5,761 nucleotides of DNA from Micavibrio sp. (GCA_027051315.1 JALTZE010000046.1:1-5761), one strand, 5' to 3'; positions 1 through 5,761 are shown, counted from the stretch's first letter. A program made the numbers and translations. The notes: generated by a model from the letters alone, not told the origin.

Positions 1-532
1 GTAGAATCTGAGTAATCGTAGCAGCCAGACTTAATGTCATAACTTCTTCTCTTTTTGTTATTCCATTTCCAGCAAGCGAAGAATCAGATTTCATATCAAC
101 AAGGTCTGCATTATTAACAGCTTGCGGCAATACACGATTAAGAGAAGCTTCAAGTCCAAGTAAATTATTAAGTCCTGCACCTTCTGAACTACTCCTTGTT
201 CTATTTGTTTTATTCTTAAATTCTGCTTCATCATCTATTTCAATTAGTACGGTAAGAATATCTCCTACATTATTAGCCCTTTGGTCTTCAAAAAATGTTT
301 TTCTATTTCCTGACCATAACGAATTAACGCCTTTTTCTTCTTTTTTTACAATTGGCATTGGCATGCTTACAGGTCGATAATCTTCTTTTGTTTGCGGATT
401 TTCTATCCTTGTAAGCTCAGGAGCTTTTCCAACATCAGCAAGCCTTTCAACTGTTGAACAGCTTGTAAGTACAGCAAGAACAAATAATGCAGGTGCATAT
501 TTAAATGTAAATTTAATAGTAGTTATTATCAT
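1..532 (-). CDS. flgH: Flagellar L-ring protein FlgH (partial, C-terminus outside window)
   Basis: FlgH is the outer-membrane lipoprotein that forms the L-ring, the bushing through which the flagellar rod leaves the cell. I translated the minus strand from the ATG at 532-530. The first 25 residues form a lipoprotein signal: a hydrophobic stretch (ALFVLAVL) and then a lipobox L22-T23-S24-C25, with Cys25 the expected lipidated residue. About residues 71-97 carry the FlgH family signature, NSLWSGNRKTFFEDQRANN followed by VGDILTVLIEI. The reading frame stays open for 177 codons to the window edge, and the last visible residues (LSLAATITQIL) still belong to the conserved body. FlgH is usually about 220-250 residues, so roughly the last quarter is missing. 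A Shine-Dalgarno-like AAGGGGG lies just before the start. The gene follows flgA after 11 bases, which fits the tail of the flgF-flgG-flgA-flgH operon. Identification is confident. Confidence 0.95.
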   Translation of the reverse strand, partial: MIITTIKFTFKYAPALFVLAVLTSCSTVERLADVGKAPELTRIENPQTKEDYRPVSMPMPIVKKEEKGVNSLWSGNRKTFFEDQRANNVGDILTVLIEIDDEAEFKNKTNRTRSSSEGAGLNNLLGLEASLNRVLPQAVNNADLVDMKSDSSLAGNGITKREEVMTLSLAATITQIL

Positions 533-543
533 AATTTTCCCCC

Positions 544-1512
544 TTATCTTATAACTCTTACAAGCCTTGTGTCTTCAACAACCGCTTCTATAGTTCTATT
601 ACTGCCTGAATTTACAACTTTTATAAATTCACCCTGTGCTCCGTCTTCTAGGGCTTTGCCATCAGCGCTAAGCATAAGAGCACCATTTTCAAACAAAATT
701 GTAACATTTTCACCTCTTTTAACTAGTTGAGGCATCTCAAGGTCATTATCTAGTAATATTGTTTGCGGACGTATCATTCTTCGAGGTGTTTTTCCGATAA
801 TATCTTCAGCATTTATTATCGCATTATATTTTATGTTTCTTTCTTCTATATCCAGCCACTCAATATCATTGCTTCCAATGATATAACCATTTTTCAGAGC
901 ATTTTTTACCACTGGTACAGATATGATTTTTCTTGCTTCTCCGTAAATAGTAGCTGTTCTAACAGGGTTGGAAATCGAAGGTGATGCAATATTAGCTTCA
1001 AACCACCCCTTATCATTAATATCAAGTGAAGAAACTTCTACAGTAGCAGGAAGCTCCGGAGAAAGATTTATTTCAGGAAGAGCACCAGATATAATCAATT
1101 TTACTTTTCTTCCATTCATCTTTTTTTCTATTTCACTGGTAATCGCATTATTTATAGTTTCTTCTTTAACTATTGTTGCGTTCCTTTTTATAGTAACCCT
1201 ATCGGTGATTGACTGAGGGCTCCAACCAAGATTATAAACCGAAGATAATCTAAGTAATGTACGAGCATTTAAAGTTATTTCATCACCTGCTTTAGGAGAT
1301 ATCCCAAGTACAACATCTTTTTCAGGAGTAATATCAGTAAAAATATCACTTAACTTGAAGCTATCTTCTGTAACTATTGCTTTATTTATGATGTCTATAG
1401 CAAAAGCTTGTTTACTTTTTATTGCGATAAAAAGGGAGCATAACATCACTATCATTAGCAAGATTAATACTCTAAACGTAAAATCTGGTTTTAATAATAA
1501 TGATATATACAT
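544..1512 (-). CDS. flgA: Flagellar basal-body P-ring formation chaperone FlgA
   Basis: FlgA is a periplasmic chaperone that helps FlgI assemble into the P-ring around the rod; it is not part of the finished flagellum. The 322-residue product starts with a basic and hydrophobic segment (residues about 14-31, FRVLILLMIVMLCSLFIA) and a likely signal peptidase site after A36-F37-A38, so it should be exported. The middle part (about 40-195) is the variable N-terminal region found in longer FlgA proteins. The SAF-like domain and C-terminal beta region run from about 198 to the end, with recognisable ISVPVVKNALKNGYIIGSND, EDIIGKTPRRMIRPQTIL and VKRGENVTILFENGAL. The start at 1512 is backed by an AAGGGAGA sequence a few bases upstream; a later Met20 would spoil the signal peptide. 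FlgA proteins of this length are common in Alphaproteobacteria, while enterobacterial ones are shorter. It lies between flgG (28-base gap) and flgH (11-base gap), in the same operon. Confidence 0.95.
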   Translation of the reverse strand: MYISLLLKPDFTFRVLILLMIVMLCSLFIAIKSKQAFAIDIINKAIVTEDSFKLSDIFTDITPEKDVVLGISPKAGDEITLNARTLLRLSSVYNLGWSPQSITDRVTIKRNATIVKEETINNAITSEIEKKMNGRKVKLIISGALPEINLSPELPATVEVSSLDINDKGWFEANIASPSISNPVRTATIYGEARKIISVPVVKNALKNGYIIGSNDIEWLDIEERNIKYNAIINAEDIIGKTPRRMIRPQTILLDNDLEMPQLVKRGENVTILFENGALMLSADGKALEDGAQGEFIKVVNSGSNRTIEAVVEDTRLVRVIR

Positions 1513-1540
1513 TTTTTTCTCCCTTTTATCTATTTACCTA

Positions 1541-2326
1541 TTATCTTAGCTGGGTTGTTGTTCCCATCATTTCATCACTTGTACTTATTACATTTGAATT
1601 CATTTCATAAGCTCTTTGCGCTGAAATAAGCTTTGTTATTTCTTCCACAACATCGACATTAGAATTTTCAACAAATCCCTGCCTTATTGCACCAAAATCA
1701 TCTCTATTTGGTATTCCTGTTAAAGGTGTTCCTGATGCTTGTGTTTCCATGAATAAGGAATCGCCAACAGCTTCAAGTCCAGCTGGATTTATAAATCTCG
1801 CAAGCTCAATCTGCCCTAAATTTGAAAGGTTAACCTGCCCAGGAAGTTTGGCAAGAAACTCCCCACTATCATTTATATCTACACCCAAAGCATCTTGCGG
1901 TATTGTGATTGAGGGTAATACTCTATATCCTTGTGCGGTTACAACTTCACCATTTTCATTTACCTGAAATGAACCAGCTCTGGTATATGCTGTATTTCCA
2001 CCTGGTAATTCAATTTTAAAATAACCTTCTCCAGTAATTGCCAAATCAAAATCATTACCCGTATTTTGCAAAGGGCCTTGCTCATGAAGCCTATATACAG
2101 AAACAGGCTTAACCCCAAGTCCAAGCTGAATACCAGCAGGAACCGTAGTATTAGAATCACTGGAAGTTGAACCAGGTCTGGTTTGATTTTGATATATCAA
2201 ATCCTGAAATTCCACTCTTTGGCGTTTATATCCTGTGGTTGTCATATTTGCTATATTGTTCGATATTACATCAACGCTCATTTGCTGTGCCAGCATTCCT
2301 GTTGCGCCTATATCAAGTGACCTCAT
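1541..2326 (-). CDS. flgG: Flagellar distal rod protein FlgG
   Basis: FlgG forms the distal rod, the rigid drive shaft that crosses the P- and L-rings. At 261 residues it has the usual family length. The N-terminus (MRSLDIGATGMLAQQMSVDV, then ISNNIANMTTTGYKR) is the rod/hook signature helix that also acts in type III export. Residues about 46-72 (YQNQTRPGSTSSDSNTTV, then PAGIQLGLGV) match the FlgG-specific stretch that stiffens the rod and separates FlgG from FlgF and hook protein FlgE. The middle (QGPLQNTGNDFDLAITGEGY) is typical of the family. The C-terminal helix (VDVVEEITKLISAQRAYEMN) is the conserved coiled-coil partner of the N-terminus. The start at 2326 has a near-perfect Shine-Dalgarno TAAGGAG about eight bases upstream. 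The gene follows flgF after 25 bases. Identification is essentially certain. Confidence 0.98.
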   Translation of the reverse strand: MRSLDIGATGMLAQQMSVDVISNNIANMTTTGYKRQRVEFQDLIYQNQTRPGSTSSDSNTTVPAGIQLGLGVKPVSVYRLHEQGPLQNTGNDFDLAITGEGYFKIELPGGNTAYTRAGSFQVNENGEVVTAQGYRVLPSITIPQDALGVDINDSGEFLAKLPGQVNLSNLGQIELARFINPAGLEAVGDSLFMETQASGTPLTGIPNRDDFGAIRQGFVENSNVDVVEEITKLISAQRAYEMNSNVISTSDEMMGTTTQLR

Positions 2327-2351
2327 CTTTTTTCTCCTTACATATTATTTT

Positions 2352-3071
2352 TTATACTCTTGATAATTTTTCTATTGCGTTTTTAAGTCTTTCATGTTCG
2401 CCTTGTACCATCTTTTGTATTGATTGATATTTTCTGCTAATATCAATCATCTTGGTCATCTCTGAAATTGCATTTACATTTGAGCCTTCAAGCATCCCCT
2501 GTATAGCACGAGTATTTACTGCCTGATTTCCAGGAGTAGGAGAGGAATAAAGATTGTTTCCAAAAGGAGTAAGCTCCTCGTAATTGTCAAATTCATGAAT
2601 CATTATTTGACCAATTAACGAACCATCGGCGGAAATATTTCCATTTTCCGCTATGCTTATATCAATAGTTCCTTGTGGTATATTGATAGGACCACCACCT
2701 GCCGAAGCAACCTTATCATTATTTGAATTTACAAGTTCCCCATTTGAATTTATTGAAAAGCTACCAGCTCTGGAATATTTAATACCATCATTTGTAATTA
2801 TTCCAAAAAAGCCACTTCCTTCCAAAGCAACGTCAAGCTTGTTTCCTGTTCTTTGCATCGGACCAGGTGCAGCATTTTGATACTGCCCGTAATCATATAC
2901 TTGGGATATATCATATTCCATACCTCTTGGTTGAGAAATATATTCCTTGAAAAGGAGATTTTGCCCTCTATAACCAGTAGTATTCATATTGGCTATATTA
3001 TTAGCAACAATCCCCATATTGTTACGAATGACTGCTTGTTTTGATAAAGCTATATAAATACTATTTTCCAT
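2352..3071 (-). CDS. flgF: Flagellar proximal rod protein FlgF
   Basis: FlgF is one of the proximal rod proteins (with FlgB and FlgC) that link the MS-ring to the FlgG distal rod. The 239-residue product has the rod signature at its N-terminus (ALSKQAVIRNNMGIVANNIA, then NMNTTGYRGQ). MENSIYIALS rather than MRSLxIGATG, and the absence of the FlgG-specific stretch, place it as FlgF. The middle has PGPMQRTGNKLDVALEGSGF and YSRAGSFSINSNGELV, both common to the family. The C-terminal helix region (QGMLEGSNVNAISEMTKMID, then ISRKYQSIQKMV) closes the conserved core. It is the first gene of the minus-strand operon. A modest AGGG lies eight bases before the ATG at 3071, weaker than the ribosome binding sites of flgG or flgA. 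A sigma-54-type promoter match (3113-3129) predicts transcription start near 3103, giving a leader of about 32 bases. Confidence 0.96.
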   Translation of the reverse strand: MENSIYIALSKQAVIRNNMGIVANNIANMNTTGYRGQNLLFKEYISQPRGMEYDISQVYDYGQYQNAAPGPMQRTGNKLDVALEGSGFFGIITNDGIKYSRAGSFSINSNGELVNSNNDKVASAGGGPINIPQGTIDISIAENGNISADGSLIGQIMIHEFDNYEELTPFGNNLYSSPTPGNQAVNTRAIQGMLEGSNVNAISEMTKMIDISRKYQSIQKMVQGEHERLKNAIEKLSRV

Positions 3072-3112
3072 CTTAATAACCCTGATATGTTTATTTTTTC
3101 TCGATTTTACCC

Positions 3113-3129
3113 TTGCATTTGCTGTGCCA
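3113..3129 (-). promoter_or_regulatory. Sigma-54-type (-24/-12) promoter for the flgFGAH operon
   Basis: Read on the minus strand this site is TGGCACAGCAAATGCAA. It matches the RpoN consensus TGGCACG-N4-TTGCW at six of seven -24 positions and four of five -12 positions, and the invariant GG and GC are exactly 10 bases apart. The predicted start site is near 3103, about 32 bases before the flgF ATG. Sigma-54 control of basal-body operons is well established in Caulobacter, which makes the match plausible biologically. It is a sequence match only; no transcript data are available. Confidence 0.72.
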
Positions 3130-3193
3130 TTGGGTTTTTATAAGTGATAACAAGTAGATAGTGTATTGTGGCTGTATTGTTTCTAGTTTTAGA

Positions 3194-3205
3194 ACTCATA
3201 TGAGT
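3194..3205. promoter_or_regulatory. Perfect 12-base palindrome, candidate activator or operator site
   Basis: ACTCATATGAGT is a perfect inverted repeat with no spacer. Its centre is about 96 bases upstream of the flgF start site predicted from the sigma-54 match, within the usual range for sigma-54 enhancer-binding activators such as FlbD or NtrC relatives. It could also be read from the fliL side, about 145 bases before the fliL ATG. It does not obviously resemble the Caulobacter ftr element, so the binding protein is unknown. A chance palindrome is possible in AT-rich DNA. Confidence 0.35.
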
Positions 3206-3271
3206 GGGCAGAAATATCCCATAAAACAGGCAATAATTTCCTTGTAAAAATGCTATAGTTATAAATCGGGG

Positions 3272-3288
3272 GTTAGACGAACAGTTAG
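3272..3288. repeat. GTTAG direct repeat with 12-base period in the fliL upstream region
   Basis: GTTAG occurs at 3272-3276 and again at 3284-3288. The layout recalls the two-half-site CtrA element TTAA-N7-TTAA, which controls fliLM in Caulobacter. However, the half-sites end in G rather than A and the period is 12 rather than 11. I record it as a repeat and not as a CtrA site. Confidence 0.25.
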
Positions 3289-3333
3289 TTTTGCTCTATA
3301 TTATACAAATATATATTTTTCTTATAAACTTTC

Positions 3334-3346
3334 AGGAATGTAGCAA
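3334..3346 (+). promoter_or_regulatory. fliL ribosome binding site with an in-frame start-stop (ATG TAG)
   Basis: The bases before fliL read AGGAATGTAGCAA and then ATG at 3347. AGGA is the Shine-Dalgarno core, nine bases from the fliL start. An ATG at 3338-3340 lies right after AGGA and is followed at once by TAG, in frame with fliL. It is too close to AGGA to be a strong start, but it is a minimal ATG-stop element inside the initiation region. The fliL start at 3347 is the first usable one. Confidence 0.5.
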
Positions 3347-3907
3347 ATGGCAGACGAAGAAAAAAAAGAAAACGAAGATGAACTAGAAGAAGGTGATGAA
3401 AGAGCCGAAGATGTTGAAGGCGGTGAAGATGAAAATTCAGGCGGCTCATCAAAGAAAATATTAATGATTGTTCTTCCTATTCTATTATTAGTAGCCATAG
3501 GAGGAGGTCTTTATTTTTCCGGATTTCTTGATAAATATCTAGGTAAAGAAGAAACAGTCGAACATTCCAAAGAAGAAACTACTGAAGAAGAAATGATAGA
3601 TGACCCAGTATTCGTTAAATTAGATGATATATTGGTCAGTCTTAACAGCCCCGCTAATAGACCACAATATTTGCGCCTAAGTGTACAGCTTGAGCTTAAA
3701 AAGCCAGAAGACCAAGCAATTGTTGAAAAAATGATGCCACGTATAATAGATAAAATAAGAGGATATCTAAGCGAATTAAGAGTGCAAGATTTAAGAGGGT
3801 CAATGGGTATAGCAAGATTAAGAACGGAGTTAAAAGCAAGAGTTAATTTAGCCATAAAACCAATAGAAATAAAAAATGTACTATTTCAAGAAATACTAAT
3901 TCAGTAA
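3347..3907 (+). CDS. fliL: Flagellar basal-body-associated protein FliL
   Basis: FliL is an inner-membrane protein that surrounds or supports the MotAB stator and affects torque and swimming. The 186-residue product has a cytoplasmic N-terminus of about 37 residues that is almost entirely Glu, Asp, Gly and Ser, then KK and one transmembrane helix at about 38-58 (ILMIVLPILLLVAIGGGLYF). A second acidic linker (about 68-86) leads to the periplasmic FliL domain at about 87-186, with PVFVKLDDILVSLN, RPQYLRLSVQLEL, the IVEKMMPRIIDKIRGYLSEL helix and the closing IKNVLFQEILIQ. The ending IKNVLFQEILIQ is typical of FliL. It is the first plus-strand gene, divergent from flgF. Upstream DNA is AT-rich with several TATAAT-like blocks (TATAGT near 3254, TATATT near 3297), but none has a convincing -35 partner. 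The acidic leader is longer than in enterobacterial FliL. Identification is confident. Confidence 0.95.
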   Translation: MADEEKKENEDELEEGDERAEDVEGGEDENSGGSSKKILMIVLPILLLVAIGGGLYFSGFLDKYLGKEETVEHSKEETTEEEMIDDPVFVKLDDILVSLNSPANRPQYLRLSVQLELKKPEDQAIVEKMMPRIIDKIRGYLSELRVQDLRGSMGIARLRTELKARVNLAIKPIEIKNVLFQEILIQ

Positions 3908-3922
3908 CATTGAAATATGATT

Positions 3923-3938
3923 TGGCATAATTTTTGCC
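3923..3938 (+). promoter_or_regulatory. Sigma-54-type (-24/-12) promoter in front of fliM
   Basis: The site reads TGGCATAATTTTTGCC. The -24 GG and -12 GC are exactly 10 bases apart; TGGCA and TTGC match the RpoN consensus, while the two bases after TGGCA and the last W position do not. The predicted start is near 3949, about 28 bases before the fliM ATG. It lies entirely in the 69-base fliL-fliM gap, so it is free of coding constraint. The same bases form a GGCA/TGCC inverted repeat with a 7-base loop, which is too short to be a convincing terminator. Confidence 0.6.
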
Positions 3939-3976
3939 TTGTTGTAATATAGAAAAAGTAACTAAAGGAATATTCA

Positions 3977-5122
3977 ATGTCTGATGCCGATGAATTAGAA
4001 GAAATGAGCGAAGAAGAACGCGCTATGATGGAAGAGTGGGAATCCATGTCTGGTGGTTCCGATGATTCTGATGATTCTGGTGATAAATCAAACGAGAACA
4101 TAGTAGAGCCCGATGCTGTTCCTTCATTCGATGGCGATGATGATGAAGGAAATACCCGTATTCTAAATCAAAATGAAATAGACTCACTTCTTGGCTTTGA
4201 CGATGAGGGCGATGGTAACGGAGAAACCTCAGGAGTAATGGCATTAGTTAACTCCGCTTTGGTTAATTATGAAAGACTTCCAATGTTGGATATCGTGTTT
4301 GACCGTTTGGTCAGGCTGATGTCTACCTCATTGAGGAATCTTACGTCTGATAATGTCGAAGTTTCTTTGGATCAGGTTTCTACTGTCCGTTTTGGCGATT
4401 ACATGAATTCAATTCCTCTTCCAGCAATGCTTTCTGTTTTCAAGGCAGAAGAATGGGACAACAGCGGTTTATTAGTTGTTGACTCGGCTCTTATATATTC
4501 AATAGTAGATGTACTGCTAGGTGGGCGTAAAGGAACACCAGCAATCAGAGTGGAAGGACGCCCCTATACTACTATAGAAACAAGATTGGTTGAAAGAATG
4601 GTGCATGTAATACTTACTGACCAATCTTCAGCATTTGACCCCCTTTCTCCTGTAAGCTTTACTTTGGATAGAATGGAAACAAATCCAAGATTCGCAGCTA
4701 TTACACAAAGTGGAAATGCCTGCGTTCTTGCTAGGCTTCGTATCGATATGGGTGATAGGGGAGGAAGATGTGAAATATTAATACCCTACGCAACATTAGA
4801 GCCTATCCGTGAACTTCTACTTCAAATGTTTATGGGGGAAAAATTTGGTAGGGATTCTATCTGGGAAAATCACTTAACCAAAGAATTATACCAGACGGAC
4901 GTAGAATTATCAGCAGTTTTAGGTGAATTAACGGTTTCTTTGGATGATTTGCTTAATATGAAAGTTGGTTCACAAATTATGCTCAATGCCACAACAGAGG
5001 ATTTAGTGGAACTTAGATGTGGTGATGTCCCAATGTTTAAAGGACCACTTGGGCAAAAACAGGGGAATATAGCCGTTATGATAGATAAATATATTCCTCC
5101 TGAAAATAAGGAGAATGAGTAA
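3977..5122 (+). CDS. fliM: Flagellar motor switch protein FliM
   Basis: FliM is the central C-ring subunit. It binds phosphorylated CheY and, with FliG and FliN, sets the direction of rotation. The 381-residue product has an acidic leader of about 60 residues rich in Glu, Asp and Ser. The CheY-binding segment L63-NQNEIDSLLGF-74 follows; in enterobacteria the matching LSQAEIDALL sits at the very N-terminus. The CheC-like middle domain spans about 88-285 and includes NYERLPMLDIVFDRL and LLGGRKGTPAIRVEGRPYTT, with the conserved GG at 182-183. The C-terminal SpoA (FliN-like) domain runs from about 305 to 375 (VELSAVLGELTVSLDDLLNM to GNIAVMIDKYI). The total exceeds the roughly 330 residues of enterobacterial FliM because of the leader. 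AAAGGA lies about eight bases before the ATG. A sigma-54-type match precedes the gene, and its stop overlaps the next start as TAATG. Confidence 0.97.
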   Translation: MSDADELEEMSEEERAMMEEWESMSGGSDDSDDSGDKSNENIVEPDAVPSFDGDDDEGNTRILNQNEIDSLLGFDDEGDGNGETSGVMALVNSALVNYERLPMLDIVFDRLVRLMSTSLRNLTSDNVEVSLDQVSTVRFGDYMNSIPLPAMLSVFKAEEWDNSGLLVVDSALIYSIVDVLLGGRKGTPAIRVEGRPYTTIETRLVERMVHVILTDQSSAFDPLSPVSFTLDRMETNPRFAAITQSGNACVLARLRIDMGDRGGRCEILIPYATLEPIRELLLQMFMGEKFGRDSIWENHLTKELYQTDVELSAVLGELTVSLDDLLNMKVGSQIMLNATTEDLVELRCGDVPMFKGPLGQKQGNIAVMIDKYIPPENKENE

Positions 5123-5691
5123 TGGCAGAATGGGATATATCTCTGCTTTTTGATATAATTATAATATTGTTACTTGGCTTAACAATATTTTATGCCGCCC
5201 GCCTTTCTGTAAGCCTAAAAACATTTCGTAATAGCAGAAGTGAATTTGAAAAACTACTTACTGAATTATCAAATAATATTATCAGGGCTGAAGATGCAAT
5301 AAAATCTATGAAAGAAACAGCAGGAAGTTCTGGTGAGGAGCTTCAACATCTTATAAACAAATCTAAAGGACTATCCCAAGAATTACAATTAATGACAGAA
5401 ATCGGTAATAGCTTAGCAGAACGTTTAGAAAAAACTTCACAAACAGCAAGGAAAAAAGCACCAAATGATTACAAAAGAAGACAAAATTTTGAAGAAAATG
5501 AACAAATAGATTTTATTAAGCCTAAGGATAGTGAAAATAATGTAGATGATATGTTCACAGGCTTTAATATAAAAGACCCAGAATTTGAATATGATATTGA
5601 TGAAGAAATGGAATGGGATGAAATGGAAGATTTACAAAGCGATGCAGAAAAAGAATTATTCCGCGCACTCAAGCAAAAGGAAAAATATTAA
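5122..5691 (+). CDS. DUF6468-type membrane-anchored coiled-coil protein
   Basis: This 189-residue protein resembles the DUF6468 family found directly after fliM in many Alphaproteobacteria; its biochemical role is not known to me. One N-terminal membrane helix (about 7-26, LLFDIIIILLLGLTIFYAAR) is followed by a charged helix of about 28-105 with the family pattern: LSVSLKTFRNSRSEFEKLL, then RAEDAIKSMKETAGSSGEEL, then LINKSKGLSQELQLMTEIGN and LAERLE. This should form a coiled coil. The C-terminal part (about 110-175) is hydrophilic, first basic and then strongly acidic, and probably disordered. It ends in a short helix, DAEKELFRALKQ, which looks conserved. There is no signal peptidase site, so it is probably an inner-membrane protein with its coiled coil on one face. 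The start at 5122 shares a base with the fliM stop (TAATG) and has AAGGAG eight bases upstream. The position between fliM and a MotE-like gene suggests a motor or stator assembly role, which is inference. Confidence 0.82.
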   Translation: MAEWDISLLFDIIIILLLGLTIFYAARLSVSLKTFRNSRSEFEKLLTELSNNIIRAEDAIKSMKETAGSSGEELQHLINKSKGLSQELQLMTEIGNSLAERLEKTSQTARKKAPNDYKRRQNFEENEQIDFIKPKDSENNVDDMFTGFNIKDPEFEYDIDEEMEWDEMEDLQSDAEKELFRALKQKEKY

Positions 5692-5761
5692 TGAGGGTAA
5701 TTGAAAGAATAAAAATTCTTCCACTATTAGTTATCGTAGCTTTTATCAGTATGTCTATAAG
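5691..5761 (+). CDS. MotE-like flagellar protein, N-terminal fragment (partial)
   Basis: An ATG at 5691 opens a frame that runs to the window edge: 23 complete codons, MRVIERIKILPLLVIVAFIS then MSI. A short basic N-terminus (RVIERIK) followed by a hydrophobic helix with the ILPLLVIVAF pattern matches the start of the MotE-like (MgtE N-domain-related) proteins that usually follow the DUF6468 gene in alphaproteobacterial flagellar loci. MotE in Sinorhizobium is a periplasmic chaperone for MotC. Only the signal or anchor helix is visible, so the family call rests largely on context. The start overlaps the previous stop as TAATG, and AAAGGA lies about nine bases upstream. The gene is therefore very likely co-translated with the DUF6468-type gene. 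Confidence 0.6.
   Translation, partial: MRVIERIKILPLLVIVAFISMSI

Larger units (their letters stand above)
3072..3346. other. Divergent intergenic control region between flgF and fliL
   Basis: This 275-base region is the only long gap in the window. From the flgF side it holds the flgF leader, a sigma-54-type promoter match (3113-3129), the palindrome at 3194-3205, the GTTAG repeat at 3272-3288 and a very AT-rich stretch at 3297-3330 just before fliL. I see no open frame with a ribosome binding site and no RNA-like structure strong enough to call. The two operons probably share this region for regulation. Confidence 0.7.

Noticed and set aside
763..2880. Open frames on the plus strand across flgA, flgG and flgF
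   Set aside because: They are antisense to clear flagellar genes, have low-complexity Ser/Phe/Ile-rich products and lack ribosome binding sites or family motifs.
3272..3288. Possible CtrA binding site (GTTAG repeat) upstream of fliL
   Set aside because: The half-sites are TTAG rather than TTAA and the period is 12 bases, while CtrA sites have an 11-base period. Kept only as a repeat.
3243..3303. Sigma-70 promoter for fliL (TATAGT, TATAAA, TATATT blocks)
   Set aside because: Several -10-like hexamers exist, but none has a -35 hexamer at 16-18 bases that I would accept; such blocks are frequent in AT-rich DNA.
3882..3895. Inverted repeat TATTTCAAGAAATA near the end of fliL
   Set aside because: It lies in the fliL coding sequence (the LFQEIL segment) and is very AT-rich, so chance and coding constraint explain it.
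3923..3938. GGCA/TGCC hairpin as a terminator after fliL
   Set aside because: The stem is only four base pairs with a 7-base loop and no clean T-run after it; the sigma-54 reading explains the bases better.
3511..4244. Open frames on the minus strand across fliL and fliM
   Set aside because: They are antisense shadows of the acidic coding regions (Ser-, Leu- or His-rich products) with no recognisable domain.

Overview
This is a flagellar basal-body and motor locus from an AT-rich member of the Alphaproteobacteria. Three features point there: the gene order (flgF-flgG-flgA-flgH diverging from fliL-fliM), a DUF6468-type gene and a MotE-like gene directly after fliM, and a FliM with a long acidic leader before its LNQNEIDSLLGF motif. 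I cannot name the genus. The strong A/T bias suits a reduced or host-associated lineage, or an AT-rich free-living one. Two good sigma-54-type promoter matches suggest an organism that keeps RpoN-dependent flagellar control.

Left part (1-3071, minus strand, read right to left): flgF (proximal rod), flgG (distal rod), flgA (periplasmic P-ring chaperone) and flgH (L-ring lipoprotein, cut by the window edge). The genes are 11-28 bases apart, each with a Shine-Dalgarno sequence, so they look like one operon that builds the rod and the ring bushings around it.

Middle (3072-3346): a 275-base divergent intergenic region. It holds a strong sigma-54-type promoter match facing flgF, a perfect 12-base palindrome about 95 bases upstream of the predicted flgF start site (a normal enhancer distance), and an AT-rich leader in front of fliL.

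Right part (3347-5761, plus strand): fliL (stator-associated membrane protein), fliM (C-ring switch protein), a membrane-anchored coiled-coil protein with a DUF6468-type domain, and the first 23 codons of a MotE-like protein. A second sigma-54-type match lies in the 69-base fliL-fliM gap, so fliM and the genes after it may have their own promoter. The last three genes are joined by TAATG stop/start overlaps, which suggests translational coupling.

The divergent transcripts would supply the rod and outer rings on one side and the switch and stator-associated parts on the other. I see no mobile element, CRISPR array, tRNA or rRNA, and no broken gene. The window is mostly an ordinary flagellar locus. 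The parts worth a second look are the regulatory sites, the acidic N-terminal leaders and the uncharacterised DUF6468/MotE-like pair.
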